Part shown: positions 16,005 to 23,329 of the stretch, piece after piece | Layout of the letters: the number at the start of each line of letters is the position of its first letter | How positions within the stretch are numbered: position 1 is the first letter of the stretch | Source of the DNA: Actinomadura pelletieri DSM 43383 | Lineage (GTDB): Bacteria; Actinomycetota; Actinomycetes; Streptosporangiales; Streptosporangiaceae | Reading direction: 5' to 3' | Assembly (NCBI RefSeq): GCF_003634705.1 | Contig: NZ_RBWU01000008.1 | Coordinates: forward strand, 434,001 to 498,000 | DNA length: 64,000 nt | The notes under the pieces: model-generated | What the model was told of the DNA's origin: nothing | Seen by the model: the letters and a program-made list of their open reading frames with translations, nothing else | Database searches by the model: none | Program-made: the position numbers and the translations under genes

Positions 16005-17213
16005 GTGAGCATGGCCCACGACCGGGACGTGGCAGTCGTCACCCCCTGGTATCCGAGCCCTCCCCAGCCGTTTCTGGGGGCCTTCGTCCAGGCGATGGTC
16101 GAGGCGACGGCTCCAGGCTGCGGCGACGTCACCGTCTACCACACCGACGCGTGGCCGGCGCGGATGAAGAAGGCCGCCGCGGACAAGGCCGACGCGGCGC
16201 ACCGCAGCCTCTTCCCGGCCGCGCTGCACCGCGGGAAGACCGTCGGGGGAGCCGACCTGCTGCGCGTTCCCGTCCTCACCCCCCGGGGCAGCTTCGACCA
16301 GGTCGCCCAGCGCCACTCGCTCTGGCTGCGTGAGGCGTTGGGCGGCGAGCCGATCCCCGCGCCGGTCGTCCACGCGCATGTGGGGTTGCGCGGTGGATGG
16401 CCGGCGCTGGAGAACGCCCGCCCGGACGCGCGGGTCTTCATCACCGAACACGCGTCCTACATCGACAAGGTCCTGGCCCATGACGGGTGCCGCGACATGT
16501 ACGGGCAGATACTCGAGCGCTGCACCACCTTCTTCGCGGTGACCGACGCGCTGCGGGACAAGCTCGTCGCCACCTTCCCGTCGCTCGCGGACAAGATCGA
16601 GATCATCTCCAACCCGATCTCCTTCGAGGTGCCGCGCCCGGAGCCCGTCACCGAACTGCGCCGGTGGCTGTACGTGGGCGGCCTGATCGAGCGCAAGGGC
16701 GTCGAGTGGCTGCTGGAGGCGTTCGCCAAGTGCCACGCGGACGACCCGGAACTGACCCTGACGATCGTCGGGGACGGACCCCTGGAGGACACGCTCACCA
16801 CGCGTGCCGCCGAACTCCAGGTCGACCACGCCCTGACCATGCTCGGCGCGGTCACCCCCGACGTGGCGACCCGGCTCATGCGCGAGCACGACCTGCTCGT
16901 CCACCCGTCCCGCTGGGAGACCTTCGGCGTGACGGTCGTCGAGGCGGTCGCCGCGGGGATGCCGGTGCTGGTCACCCGCTGCGGCGGTCCCGAGCACACC
17001 CTCGCCGGGATCGAGGACGCCGCCGGACAGATGATCGACGTCGAGGAGAACGCGGAGTCCATCGTCGCCGGGTACCGCCGGCTGCGCGACCGCTTCCCGC
17101 ACGGCCTGGACCTCGACCGGGCGCAGCGAACACTGGACGAACGCTACGGCTATCGAGCGGTCGCCGAGGCCCACTACCGGCACTGGTTCCCCGACGGAGG
17201 TCACGAGGCATGA
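16005..17213 (+). CDS. GT4 family glycosyltransferase
   Basis: The 402-residue GT-B protein begins VAVVTPWYPSPPQPFLG (first Rossmann domain) and has HAHVGLRGG and FITEHASYID in the acceptor half. Its C-terminal half has LYVGGLIERKGVEWLLEAF, TIVGDGPLE, and the nucleotide-sugar EX7E motif in ETFGVTVVEAVAAGMPV. GTG at 16005 (in GTGAGCATG) follows a purine-rich GAGAGGTGAGAAG. It overlaps the next small gene by ATGA. It is a retaining transferase that probably adds one sugar to the envelope polymer or its linkage unit. Donor and acceptor cannot be read from sequence. Confidence 0.87.
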   Translation: MSMAHDRDVAVVTPWYPSPPQPFLGAFVQAMVEATAPGCGDVTVYHTDAWPARMKKAAADKADAAHRSLFPAALHRGKTVGGADLLRVPVLTPRGSFDQVAQRHSLWLREALGGEPIPAPVVHAHVGLRGGWPALENARPDARVFITEHASYIDKVLAHDGCRDMYGQILERCTTFFAVTDALRDKLVATFPSLADKIEIISNPISFEVPRPEPVTELRRWLYVGGLIERKGVEWLLEAFAKCHADDPELTLTIVGDGPLEDTLTTRAAELQVDHALTMLGAVTPDVATRLMREHDLLVHPSRWETFGVTVVEAVAAGMPVLVTRCGGPEHTLAGIEDAAGQMIDVEENAESIVAGYRRLRDRFPHGLDLDRAQRTLDERYGYRAVAEAHYRHWFPDGGHEA

Positions 17214-17701
17214 ACGTCGTGTTCCTGGCCCTCGGGGCCACCCGCAGGGAAGCGGTCATCGCCGAGACCCGGAAGGTCATCGCGGGCGGCGGCTCGGCCA
17301 CGGTGGTGATCCGCAAGCCCGGGGCCTGGGCGGAGAATCCGCTTCCCGCCGATGTCGAGGTCGTCGAACTGGACAGGTTCCAGCGGGCCCGTCCACGCCT
17401 GATCGGGCTGCTGCTGTTCCGCGTGCCGCGGCTGCTGCTGCGCGTGTTCCTGTCCGGCCCCCTGCGCGGGCGGCGGGAACGGTGGGACAAGGCCTACCGG
17501 CGCCGGATCGCCGATCCGATCGACCGGCGGCTGGGCCGCTTCTACCGGCTTCCCTCCGACGAGGTCCTCAACCTGGCCGTGCGGGCCGGCGCGTCCCCGG
17601 ACCTGCTCGTGGTCGCGGACGCGCAGTCCCTGGCACCGGCCGCCGAGCTGCTGTCCAAGGACTCCGGACGCGGCCTCAACGTGGCCTTCTACAGCCGGTG
17701 A
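17210..17701 (+). CDS. Small uncharacterised protein of the glycopolymer locus (paralogue A)
   Basis: The 163-residue protein starts MNVVFLALGATRREAVI, like the first beta strand and loop of a GT-B Rossmann fold. A basic, Arg-rich middle (RARPRLIGLL, RVPRLLLRV, RGRRERWDKAYRRR) and another beta segment DLLVVADAQSLAPA follow. It ends where a glycosyltransferase would normally continue, so it resembles an isolated N-terminal half. It overlaps the preceding GT4 gene by ATGA. A protein of the same layout is at 22135-22677, also directly behind a GT4 gene. I do not know its function; an accessory subunit of the adjacent transferase is one idea. Confidence 0.75.
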   Translation: MNVVFLALGATRREAVIAETRKVIAGGGSATVVIRKPGAWAENPLPADVEVVELDRFQRARPRLIGLLLFRVPRLLLRVFLSGPLRGRRERWDKAYRRRIADPIDRRLGRFYRLPSDEVLNLAVRAGASPDLLVVADAQSLAPAAELLSKDSGRGLNVAFYSR

Positions 17702-17794
17702 CACAAGCATTCCGACCGGATCCGGGCGCACGGGCCGGTCGCACACGGACCCGGCGGGGAGCGCGGGTCCGCAACTGCGGTGGAGGAGTACGAA

Positions 17795-19381
17795 ATGGTG
17801 CAGGGTGAAGAGGGCGCCGAGGCCACGGCGTCGCGGGGCCGGATCGTGATGCTCGTCGACAACGGTGTCACGAACGACTCCCGGGTGCAGAAGGCGGCGC
17901 ACTCGACCGCGGAGGCCGGCTGGGAGGTCCATCTCATCGGCAGCACGTCGGGGACGAGGGCGCGCACCTGGACGCTGGGCAAGGCGAAGGTGCGGCTCGT
18001 GCCCGTCCCCATGACCCTCCAGGGACGTCCCCGGAGCTGGGTCCGCACCCAGTTCCGCCGCCCGCTGGCGTACGCGACCCCGGAGACCGCGGCCTACCGT
18101 CGCAGGCTCGTCCGGTCCCGCAGGTCCGACCTCGCCGCGAGCCGTCTCGCGCGCGCGAACGGCTTCCCCACGCCGCCTCAGCCGGTGCTGATGGCCCGCC
18201 GGGTCGCCACGAAGGTCCAGGGCAAGTGGGTCGCGCTGCGCGAGCGCCAGACCAAGTCCCTCGCCGCGGCGCGCAGCGATCTCGACTCCTCGTTCGACCG
18301 GCTCGGCGCCCGTTTCTGGCAGAAGGTGCTCGGCGACCGCTGCTGGCGGGTGCTGGACCGGAGCCTGTGGGACTGGGAACTGTCGTTCGGGCCGGTGATC
18401 GACAAGCTTCAGCCGGACATCATCCACGCCAACGACTTCCGCATGGTCGGCGTCGGCGCCCGCGCCGTCCTGCGGGCCCGTGCCAAGGGCCGGGACGTGA
18501 AGCTGGTGTGGGACGCGCACGAGTTCCTGCCCGGTATGAACCCGTGGGTCGCCGACCCGCGCTGGCTGCCGGCGATGGTCGCGACCGAGCGGGAGTACTC
18601 CGGCATGGCCGACGAGGTGCTCACGGTGTCGGAACCGCTGGTCGATCTCCTGATCGACCATCACGGGCTGAAGAAGCGTCCCACGGTCGTCCTCAACGCG
18701 CCCCAGATCGCCGGCGTCGGCGAGCCCGCGGACGACCAACGGCCCGCGCCCGACCTGCGGGAACTGTGCGGCATCGACGCCTCAACCCCGCTCGGGATCT
18801 ACAGCGGTGTCGCCAGCCCGAAGCGCGGGCTCGGCGTGATGATCGAGGCGCTGCCGAAGCTGCCCGACCTGCACCTCGCGTTCGTGGTGAACAGGCCGAA
18901 GGGCGAGTACATGCAGGAGCTGCGCGCCCGCGCGAAGGAACTCGGCGTGGCCGACCGCATCTCCGTGCTGGGCTATGTGCCGTTCCACCAGGTCGTGGAG
19001 TTCCTGTCGGCCGCGGACTTCGGCGTCCAGCCGCTCCACCAGGGACTGCTCAACCACGAGATCGCGCTGAGCACCAAGTTCTTCGAGTACTCGCACGCGA
19101 GGTTGCCCATCATCGTCAGCGATGTGAAGGCGATGGCCGACACCGTCCGGAAGACCGGGCAGGGCGAGGTGTTCCAGGCCGGGGACGTGGCCGACTACGT
19201 CAGGGCCGTCGAGGCGATCCTGGCCGACCCCGACAAGTACCGGCGCGTGTACGACGACCGTCCCGACCTGCTGAAGAGCTGGACGTGGGACGCGCAGGCC
19301 GAAATCCTCAACACCGTCTACAGCAGGCTTCTCCCCGAAGTCCCGACCAAGGCCGCCCAGACCGCCTCCAGCACCGCCTGA
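17795..19381 (+). CDS. GT4-type glycosyltransferase
   Basis: GGAGGA seven bases upstream selects the ATG at 17795 (528 residues). The protein opens with RIVMLVDNGVTNDSRVQKAA, the start of GT-B enzymes that act on cell-surface polymers. A long basic insertion (about residues 75-200) lies between the first strand and HANDFRMVGVGARAV. The C-terminal Rossmann half has GIYSGVASPKRGLGVMIEAL, VLGYVPFHQVVEFLSAADFGVQP and STKFFEYSHARLPIIVSDV (nucleotide-sugar site). It is last in the rightward operon and is followed by a strong hairpin terminator. Sugar specificity is unknown. Confidence 0.85.
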   Translation: MVQGEEGAEATASRGRIVMLVDNGVTNDSRVQKAAHSTAEAGWEVHLIGSTSGTRARTWTLGKAKVRLVPVPMTLQGRPRSWVRTQFRRPLAYATPETAAYRRRLVRSRRSDLAASRLARANGFPTPPQPVLMARRVATKVQGKWVALRERQTKSLAAARSDLDSSFDRLGARFWQKVLGDRCWRVLDRSLWDWELSFGPVIDKLQPDIIHANDFRMVGVGARAVLRARAKGRDVKLVWDAHEFLPGMNPWVADPRWLPAMVATEREYSGMADEVLTVSEPLVDLLIDHHGLKKRPTVVLNAPQIAGVGEPADDQRPAPDLRELCGIDASTPLGIYSGVASPKRGLGVMIEALPKLPDLHLAFVVNRPKGEYMQELRARAKELGVADRISVLGYVPFHQVVEFLSAADFGVQPLHQGLLNHEIALSTKFFEYSHARLPIIVSDVKAMADTVRKTGQGEVFQAGDVADYVRAVEAILADPDKYRRVYDDRPDLLKSWTWDAQAEILNTVYSRLLPEVPTKAAQTASSTA

Positions 19382-19387
19382 CACAGG

Positions 19388-19409
19388 GGCCGGGGCCCCC
19401 GCCCCGGCC
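19388..19409. terminator. Strong hairpin between convergent genes
   Basis: GGCCGGGGC (19388-19396) and GCCCCGGCC (19401-19409) form a perfect 9-base stem with a 4-base loop. It sits just after the glycosyltransferase stop and just before the stop of the convergent epimerase gene, so it can end transcription from both sides. Confidence 0.65.
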
Positions 19410-19415
19410 GCCGGG

Positions 19416-20513
19416 TCAGCGGCGCGCGTGCTCGACCAGTGTCCGCACGACGGCTTCGGCGGCGCGGCCGTCGCCGTAGGGAGTGCCGCGCGGCGCGTCC
19501 GGCGCGGGGCGCGTCGCGATGGCCGTCCAGGCGGCCTGACTCAGCGATCCCGGGTCGGCGACCAGTTCGTTCCAGCCGTCCTCAAGGGTCTCGACCCATT
19601 CGGTCTCGGTCCGGAGGGTCGTGCAGGGGCGGCCGAGCAGGAACGCCTCCTTCTGGAGGCCGCCGGAGTCGGTGACGACGCCCCGCGCGCCGAGCACGGC
19701 CGCGACCAGCCCGGCGTAGGGCAGCGGCCGTCCGACCCGGACGGCGCCGCGCGCGAGTTTGATCCCGTGCTGCTCGGCACGGGCCACCAGGCGGGGGTGG
19801 GCGAGCAGCGCGACCTGCGTGGGCAGGGCGGCGAGGGCGTCGACGAGCGACCCGAGCCGTTCGGGCTCGTCGGTGTTCTCCGCGCGGTGCAGCGTGGCCA
19901 CCAGGTACGGCTCGGCCGGGTCGATCCCTTCGGGCAGCTCGGGGGCGGGGGCCTGGCCGGCCAGGACCGCGTCGCGCACGCGCAGGCACACGTCCACCAT
20001 CACGTCCCCGGTACGGACGGTCCGCTCCGCCAGGCCCTCGGCGGCCAGGTGGCGAACCGCCTCCTCCGTGGGGGCCAGCAGCAGGTCGGCGGCATGGTCG
20101 GTGAGGACCCGGTTGTGCTCCTCCGGCATACGGCGGTTGAAGGAGCGCAGGCCCGCCTCCAGGTGCGCGACCGGGAGGTGCTGCTTGACGGCGGACACGG
20201 CCCCGGCCAGCGTCGAGTTGGTGTCCCCGTACACCAGGACCCAGTCGGGGCGCTCGGCGTCCAGTACGGGGTCCAGCGCGGCCATCACGGCACCGGTCTG
20301 GACACCGTGGCTGCCCGAGCCCACACCGAGGTGGACGTCAGGGTCGGGGATGCCGAGCCCGGCGAAGAAGACGTCGGACAGGTCGGCGTCATAGTGCTGG
20401 CCGGTGTGCACGATCACATGCCGATGGCCTTCCGCGGCCAGCGCGGAGGCGATCGGCGCCAGCTTCACCAACTGTGGCCGAGCGCCGACGATGCTGAGGA
20501 TAGTGAGGGTCAT
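19416..20513 (-). CDS. Non-hydrolysing UDP-N-acetylhexosamine 2-epimerase (WbpI/WecB family)
   Basis: The 365-residue protein has every family motif: SIVGARPQLVKLAP, HTGQHYDADLSDVFF, YGDTNSTLAGA, HLEAGLRSFNRRMPEEHNR, TLHRAENTD and TDSGGLQKEAFLLG. The catalytic acid/base residues of the NDP-sugar 2-epimerases fall in these blocks. The N-terminal GARPQ form, rather than GTRPE, is typical of the branch acting on UDP-GlcNAc(3NAc)A (WbpI/WlbD). With the other four pathway enzymes in this locus, conversion to UDP-ManNAc(3NAc)A is the likely reaction. Plain UDP-ManNAc formation is the alternative. The ribosome binding site GGAGAAGG lies 4 bases before the ATG at 20513. Confidence 0.88.
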   Translation of the reverse strand: MTLTILSIVGARPQLVKLAPIASALAAEGHRHVIVHTGQHYDADLSDVFFAGLGIPDPDVHLGVGSGSHGVQTGAVMAALDPVLDAERPDWVLVYGDTNSTLAGAVSAVKQHLPVAHLEAGLRSFNRRMPEEHNRVLTDHAADLLLAPTEEAVRHLAAEGLAERTVRTGDVMVDVCLRVRDAVLAGQAPAPELPEGIDPAEPYLVATLHRAENTDEPERLGSLVDALAALPTQVALLAHPRLVARAEQHGIKLARGAVRVGRPLPYAGLVAAVLGARGVVTDSGGLQKEAFLLGRPCTTLRTETEWVETLEDGWNELVADPGSLSQAAWTAIATRPAPDAPRGTPYGDGRAAEAVVRTLVEHARR

Positions 20514-20723
20514 CGTGCCTTCTCCGTAGGGAATTCACCGTGTCCGTCCGGGCGCTGCCCACCCTATGGGGGTTCTCGGATTCATCGTTGCGGGGGCCGC
20601 GCGGCACGGTCCACCGACGGCAGAACCCCACGATTCGGGCACAGTGGACGACAACGCCCTGAATTTGCCCTCAAATAGGCACCTACTAGACCGGGTGATG
20701 TCATATGTGATTCCGGACACCTG

Positions 20724-20729
20724 TAAAAT
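20724..20729 (+). promoter_or_regulatory. -10 element giving a near-leaderless transcript
   Basis: TAAAAT at 20724-20729 lies in an AT-rich patch and ends 8 bases before the ATG at 20738. No Shine-Dalgarno sequence is present between them, so the mRNA probably starts at or within two bases of the ATG. No good -35 is visible. Confidence 0.4.
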
Positions 20730-20737
20730 CTGGTTTC

Positions 20738-22114
20738 ATGCCACGTCGCCGCCCGCGCCTGCTTTACCTTGCCTTCTATTTTCCGCCGTCCCGTGCCAGT
20801 GGTGTCTACCGGCCACGCGCCACCGCCAACCGGCTCGTCGAAGAGGGTTGGGACGTCACGGTCTTCGCGGCGCCGCTGCCGTTCCTGTACGACACCATCG
20901 GGTCGGTCGACGAGAAGTTGATGGACACCATCGACCCCCGGATCAGGCTGGTGCGGCCCAACCTGAACCGGTACACGTGGCAGACGGACCTGCGCGACTT
21001 CAGCGGCTTCCGTGGCAGGTTCCCGCACCTGGCGCACTCCCTGCACATGTGGGGCCAGAACAGCGTCTTCCCGGACCGGTACCTGTCCTGGGCGCGCGCC
21101 AGCGTCGCCAAGGCACTGCGAATGCACGCGCGGCGCAGGTTCGATCTGGTGCTGGCGACGGGGAACCCGTTCGCGTCGTTCGGCGCGGCGTGGCTGTTCA
21201 ACAAACTGACCCGCACCCCCTACATCATCGACTACCGCGACTCGTGGACGCTCGACCAGTTCAAGGGCGAGGCGAGGTACGAGGACGACCATCCGGCCTG
21301 GCGGTGGGAGCGCCGGATGCTCAAGGCGGCGGCCAACTCGGTGTACGTGAACGACGCGCAGCGGGAGTGGCACGCCGAGCGGTACCCCGAGGCGGCCGAC
21401 CGGATGATGACCGTCCTGAACGGATGGGACGCCGACACGCTCGCCGGGCATGTCGAGCCGCCTCCGATCGCGCGGGCACCTGGTGATCGTCCACTCCGGT
21501 TCTCCTTCGTCGGCACGGTCACCGACGTGCAGCCCATCGAGGAGATGCTGGAGGGCTTCGCCCGCGCCCGCGAGTATCCCGACGTGGCGGGCGCCGAACT
21601 CAACCTGTACGGATACTTCGGGTTCTTCCGGGGCTCGGTGGAGGTCATCCGGCGGCGGTTCGCCGAGGCGACCGGCATCGAGATGTCCGAGGACGAGCAG
21701 GTCCTCGCGCCGGGCGTGCGGTACTGCGGGCCGGTGTCCAAGACCGAACTCGTCGACGTCTACCGCGACTCCGACGTGCTGGTGTTCCTCAACGGCGGCG
21801 GAAAGTACGTCACCACCGGAAAGATCTTCGAGTACATGGCGGCCGGCCGGCCCATCGTGTCGGTCCACGCGCCGGGCGGGGCGGCCGAGGCGCTGCTGAA
21901 GGACTATCCGCTGTGGTTCAACCCCGGCGGGCTCGACCCGGCGGGCATCGCCTCCTCGATGGTCGAGGCGGCGAAGGCGGCGACCGGGCTCGACCAGCGG
22001 CAGGTGGACGCGGCCCGTGCCTGCGCGGACCGCTACGAGCGCGGTGTCACGCTGGAACCGCTCGTCGAACGGCTGACGGAACTGGCCGCCCGCAAGCGCG
22101 CCGTACGAGGATGA
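20738..22114 (+). CDS. GT4-type glycosyltransferase
   Basis: The 458-residue protein starts RLLYLAFYFPPSRASGVYRPRATANRLV, a hallmark of GT4 enzymes that begin with a substrate-binding loop. It contains VLATGNPFASFGAAWLFN and YIIDYRDSWTLDQF in the N-terminal half. The C-terminal half has RFSFVGTVTDVQPIEEMLEGF, YCGPVSKTELVDVYRDSDVLVFL and TGKIFEYMAAGRPIVSV, the region contacting the nucleotide sugar. It is transcribed away from the epimerase and overlaps the ribosome-binding region of the small paralogue B. It likely adds a sugar in envelope polymer assembly. Confidence 0.85.
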   Translation: MPRRRPRLLYLAFYFPPSRASGVYRPRATANRLVEEGWDVTVFAAPLPFLYDTIGSVDEKLMDTIDPRIRLVRPNLNRYTWQTDLRDFSGFRGRFPHLAHSLHMWGQNSVFPDRYLSWARASVAKALRMHARRRFDLVLATGNPFASFGAAWLFNKLTRTPYIIDYRDSWTLDQFKGEARYEDDHPAWRWERRMLKAAANSVYVNDAQREWHAERYPEAADRMMTVLNGWDADTLAGHVEPPPIARAPGDRPLRFSFVGTVTDVQPIEEMLEGFARAREYPDVAGAELNLYGYFGFFRGSVEVIRRRFAEATGIEMSEDEQVLAPGVRYCGPVSKTELVDVYRDSDVLVFLNGGGKYVTTGKIFEYMAAGRPIVSVHAPGGAAEALLKDYPLWFNPGGLDPAGIASSMVEAAKAATGLDQRQVDAARACADRYERGVTLEPLVERLTELAARKRAVRG

Positions 22115-22134
22115 CCACGGTGGGAGGCGACGTA

Positions 22135-22677
22135 ATGAGCGGTGTGCAGGCTCCGCGGGTGCTGCTGCTGGCCCTGGCCCCCGGACGCGGCAGGCGCGAC
22201 TCGGTCATCGACATGGCCGCCCATTTCCTGGACGAGGGCGCCGAGGTCGAGCTGGTCACCGCCAAACGAGGCTGGGACGAACTGGACGAGCGGGCAAGGC
22301 TGCACCAGCTTCACGAACTCGAGGCCAAGCACCCGCTGACGTGGCTGGAGAACGCCGTCGTCATCCGGGCGCCCCGGGTCGTCTTCCTGCCGACGAGGCT
22401 GCTCGGCCGCCCCGGCAGGAAGCTCGACCGCGTACGGAGCAAGAGCAGCAAGTGGGTCCACCGCAAGCTGTACCTGCCGGTCTACAAGCACATCCGGCCG
22501 CTGCTCCTGGCCAGGATCGCCCGGCGGCGGGTCATGCCCGGCATCGACATGACCGGGGTCGTCCGGGTCATCGTGGCCGACCGGTGGGGGGTGCCGCTCG
22601 GTTGGCGGCTGGCCCGCCGGCACCCCGACGTCCCGGTGACGATGCGGATGGACAAGACCCTCGACGGCCGGGCCTGA
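22135..22677 (+). CDS. Small uncharacterised protein of the glycopolymer locus (paralogue B)
   Basis: GGGAGG seven bases upstream selects the ATG at 22135, giving 180 residues; an earlier ATG at 22111 overlaps the preceding stop but lacks that site. The protein begins RVLLLALAPGRGRRDSVIDM, then GAEVELVTAKRGWDELD, a basic middle (RAPRVVFLPTRLLGRPGRK) and VVRVIVADRWGVPLGWRLA near the end. Order and character match the 163-residue protein at 17210-17701, so I regard them as one small family. Both sit directly behind a GT4 gene. The shape suggests a single Rossmann-like half domain. Function unknown. Confidence 0.72.
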   Translation: MSGVQAPRVLLLALAPGRGRRDSVIDMAAHFLDEGAEVELVTAKRGWDELDERARLHQLHELEAKHPLTWLENAVVIRAPRVVFLPTRLLGRPGRKLDRVRSKSSKWVHRKLYLPVYKHIRPLLLARIARRRVMPGIDMTGVVRVIVADRWGVPLGWRLARRHPDVPVTMRMDKTLDGRA

Positions 22678-22689
22678 CCGCGACTCCGG

Positions 22690-23310
22690 CTATGGGCGCG
22701 TGCCGGGCGCCTTCTCCGCCAGGACCGTGCCGGAGGAACCGTCCGGGCTCTCGACGTGGAGGGCGCCGGTGCGGGGGCACTCCCACGTCCCGTCCGGAAG
22801 CTGGACGAGCCGGGCCCCGGCCCTGCCGACCCAGCCGATCCGGCGCGCCGGGACCCCGGCCACCAACGCGAAGTCGGGCACGTCGCGGGTGACGACCGCC
22901 CCCGCCGCGACCATCGCCCACGCGCCGATCCGGATCGGCGCGACGCACACGCTCCGGGCGCCGAGCGACGCGCCCTCGGCGACGTGCACGCCGACGGCCT
23001 CCCAGTCGCTTCCGCGCTTGAGCTTCCCGTCCGGGTCCACCGAGCGGGGCTCCCGGTCGTTGGTGAGCACGACGGCCGGGCCGACGAAGACACCGTCCTC
23101 CAGGACGGCGGGCTCGTAGACCAGCGCGTGATTCTGGATCTTGACGTTGTCGCCGATCCGCACACCGGCGCCGATGTAGGCGCCACGGCCCACGATGCAG
23201 CCCGTGCCCAGCCGCGCGTCCTCGCGAATCTGGGCGAGGTCCCACACCGTGGTGCCCGCACCGAGTTCGGCGCTCGGGTCGACCTGCGCGCTCGGAATGA
23301 TCCGGCTCAT
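22690..23310 (-). CDS. Left-handed beta-helix N-acetyltransferase (WbpD/WlbB type)
   Basis: The 206-residue protein shows hexapeptide repeats throughout residues 8-165 (for example IPSAQVDPSAELGAG, GCIVGRGAYIGAGVRIGDN and WAMVAAGAVVTRDVPDFALV). It has the conserved QNHALVYEP and the FVGPAVVLTND loop with the catalytic-region Asn/Asp seen in WbpD/WlbB. Those enzymes acetylate the 3-amino group of UDP-GlcNAc3NA to give UDP-GlcNAc(3NAc)A. The C-terminal extension (WECPRTGALHV) is common in actinobacterial members. It is the acetyl step of the pathway encoded in this locus. It is convergent with paralogue B, with only 12 bases between. Confidence 0.87.
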   Translation of the reverse strand: MSRIIPSAQVDPSAELGAGTTVWDLAQIREDARLGTGCIVGRGAYIGAGVRIGDNVKIQNHALVYEPAVLEDGVFVGPAVVLTNDREPRSVDPDGKLKRGSDWEAVGVHVAEGASLGARSVCVAPIRIGAWAMVAAGAVVTRDVPDFALVAGVPARRIGWVGRAGARLVQLPDGTWECPRTGALHVESPDGSSGTVLAEKAPGTRP

Positions 23311-23329
23311 GCCCCGCCTTTCCCATCGT

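Noticed and set aside
10945..17701. Antibiotic sugar biosynthesis cluster
   Set aside because: DegT and Gfo/Idh enzymes occur in such clusters, but no dTDP-glucose synthase, 4,6-dehydratase, polyketide or peptide synthase is present; the teichoic/teichuronic reading explains all the genes.
19416..20513. Plain WecB-type epimerase for ManNAc only
   Set aside because: Possible, but the GARPQ N-terminus and the other four diNAc-uronate enzymes favour the WbpI role; kept as the alternative.
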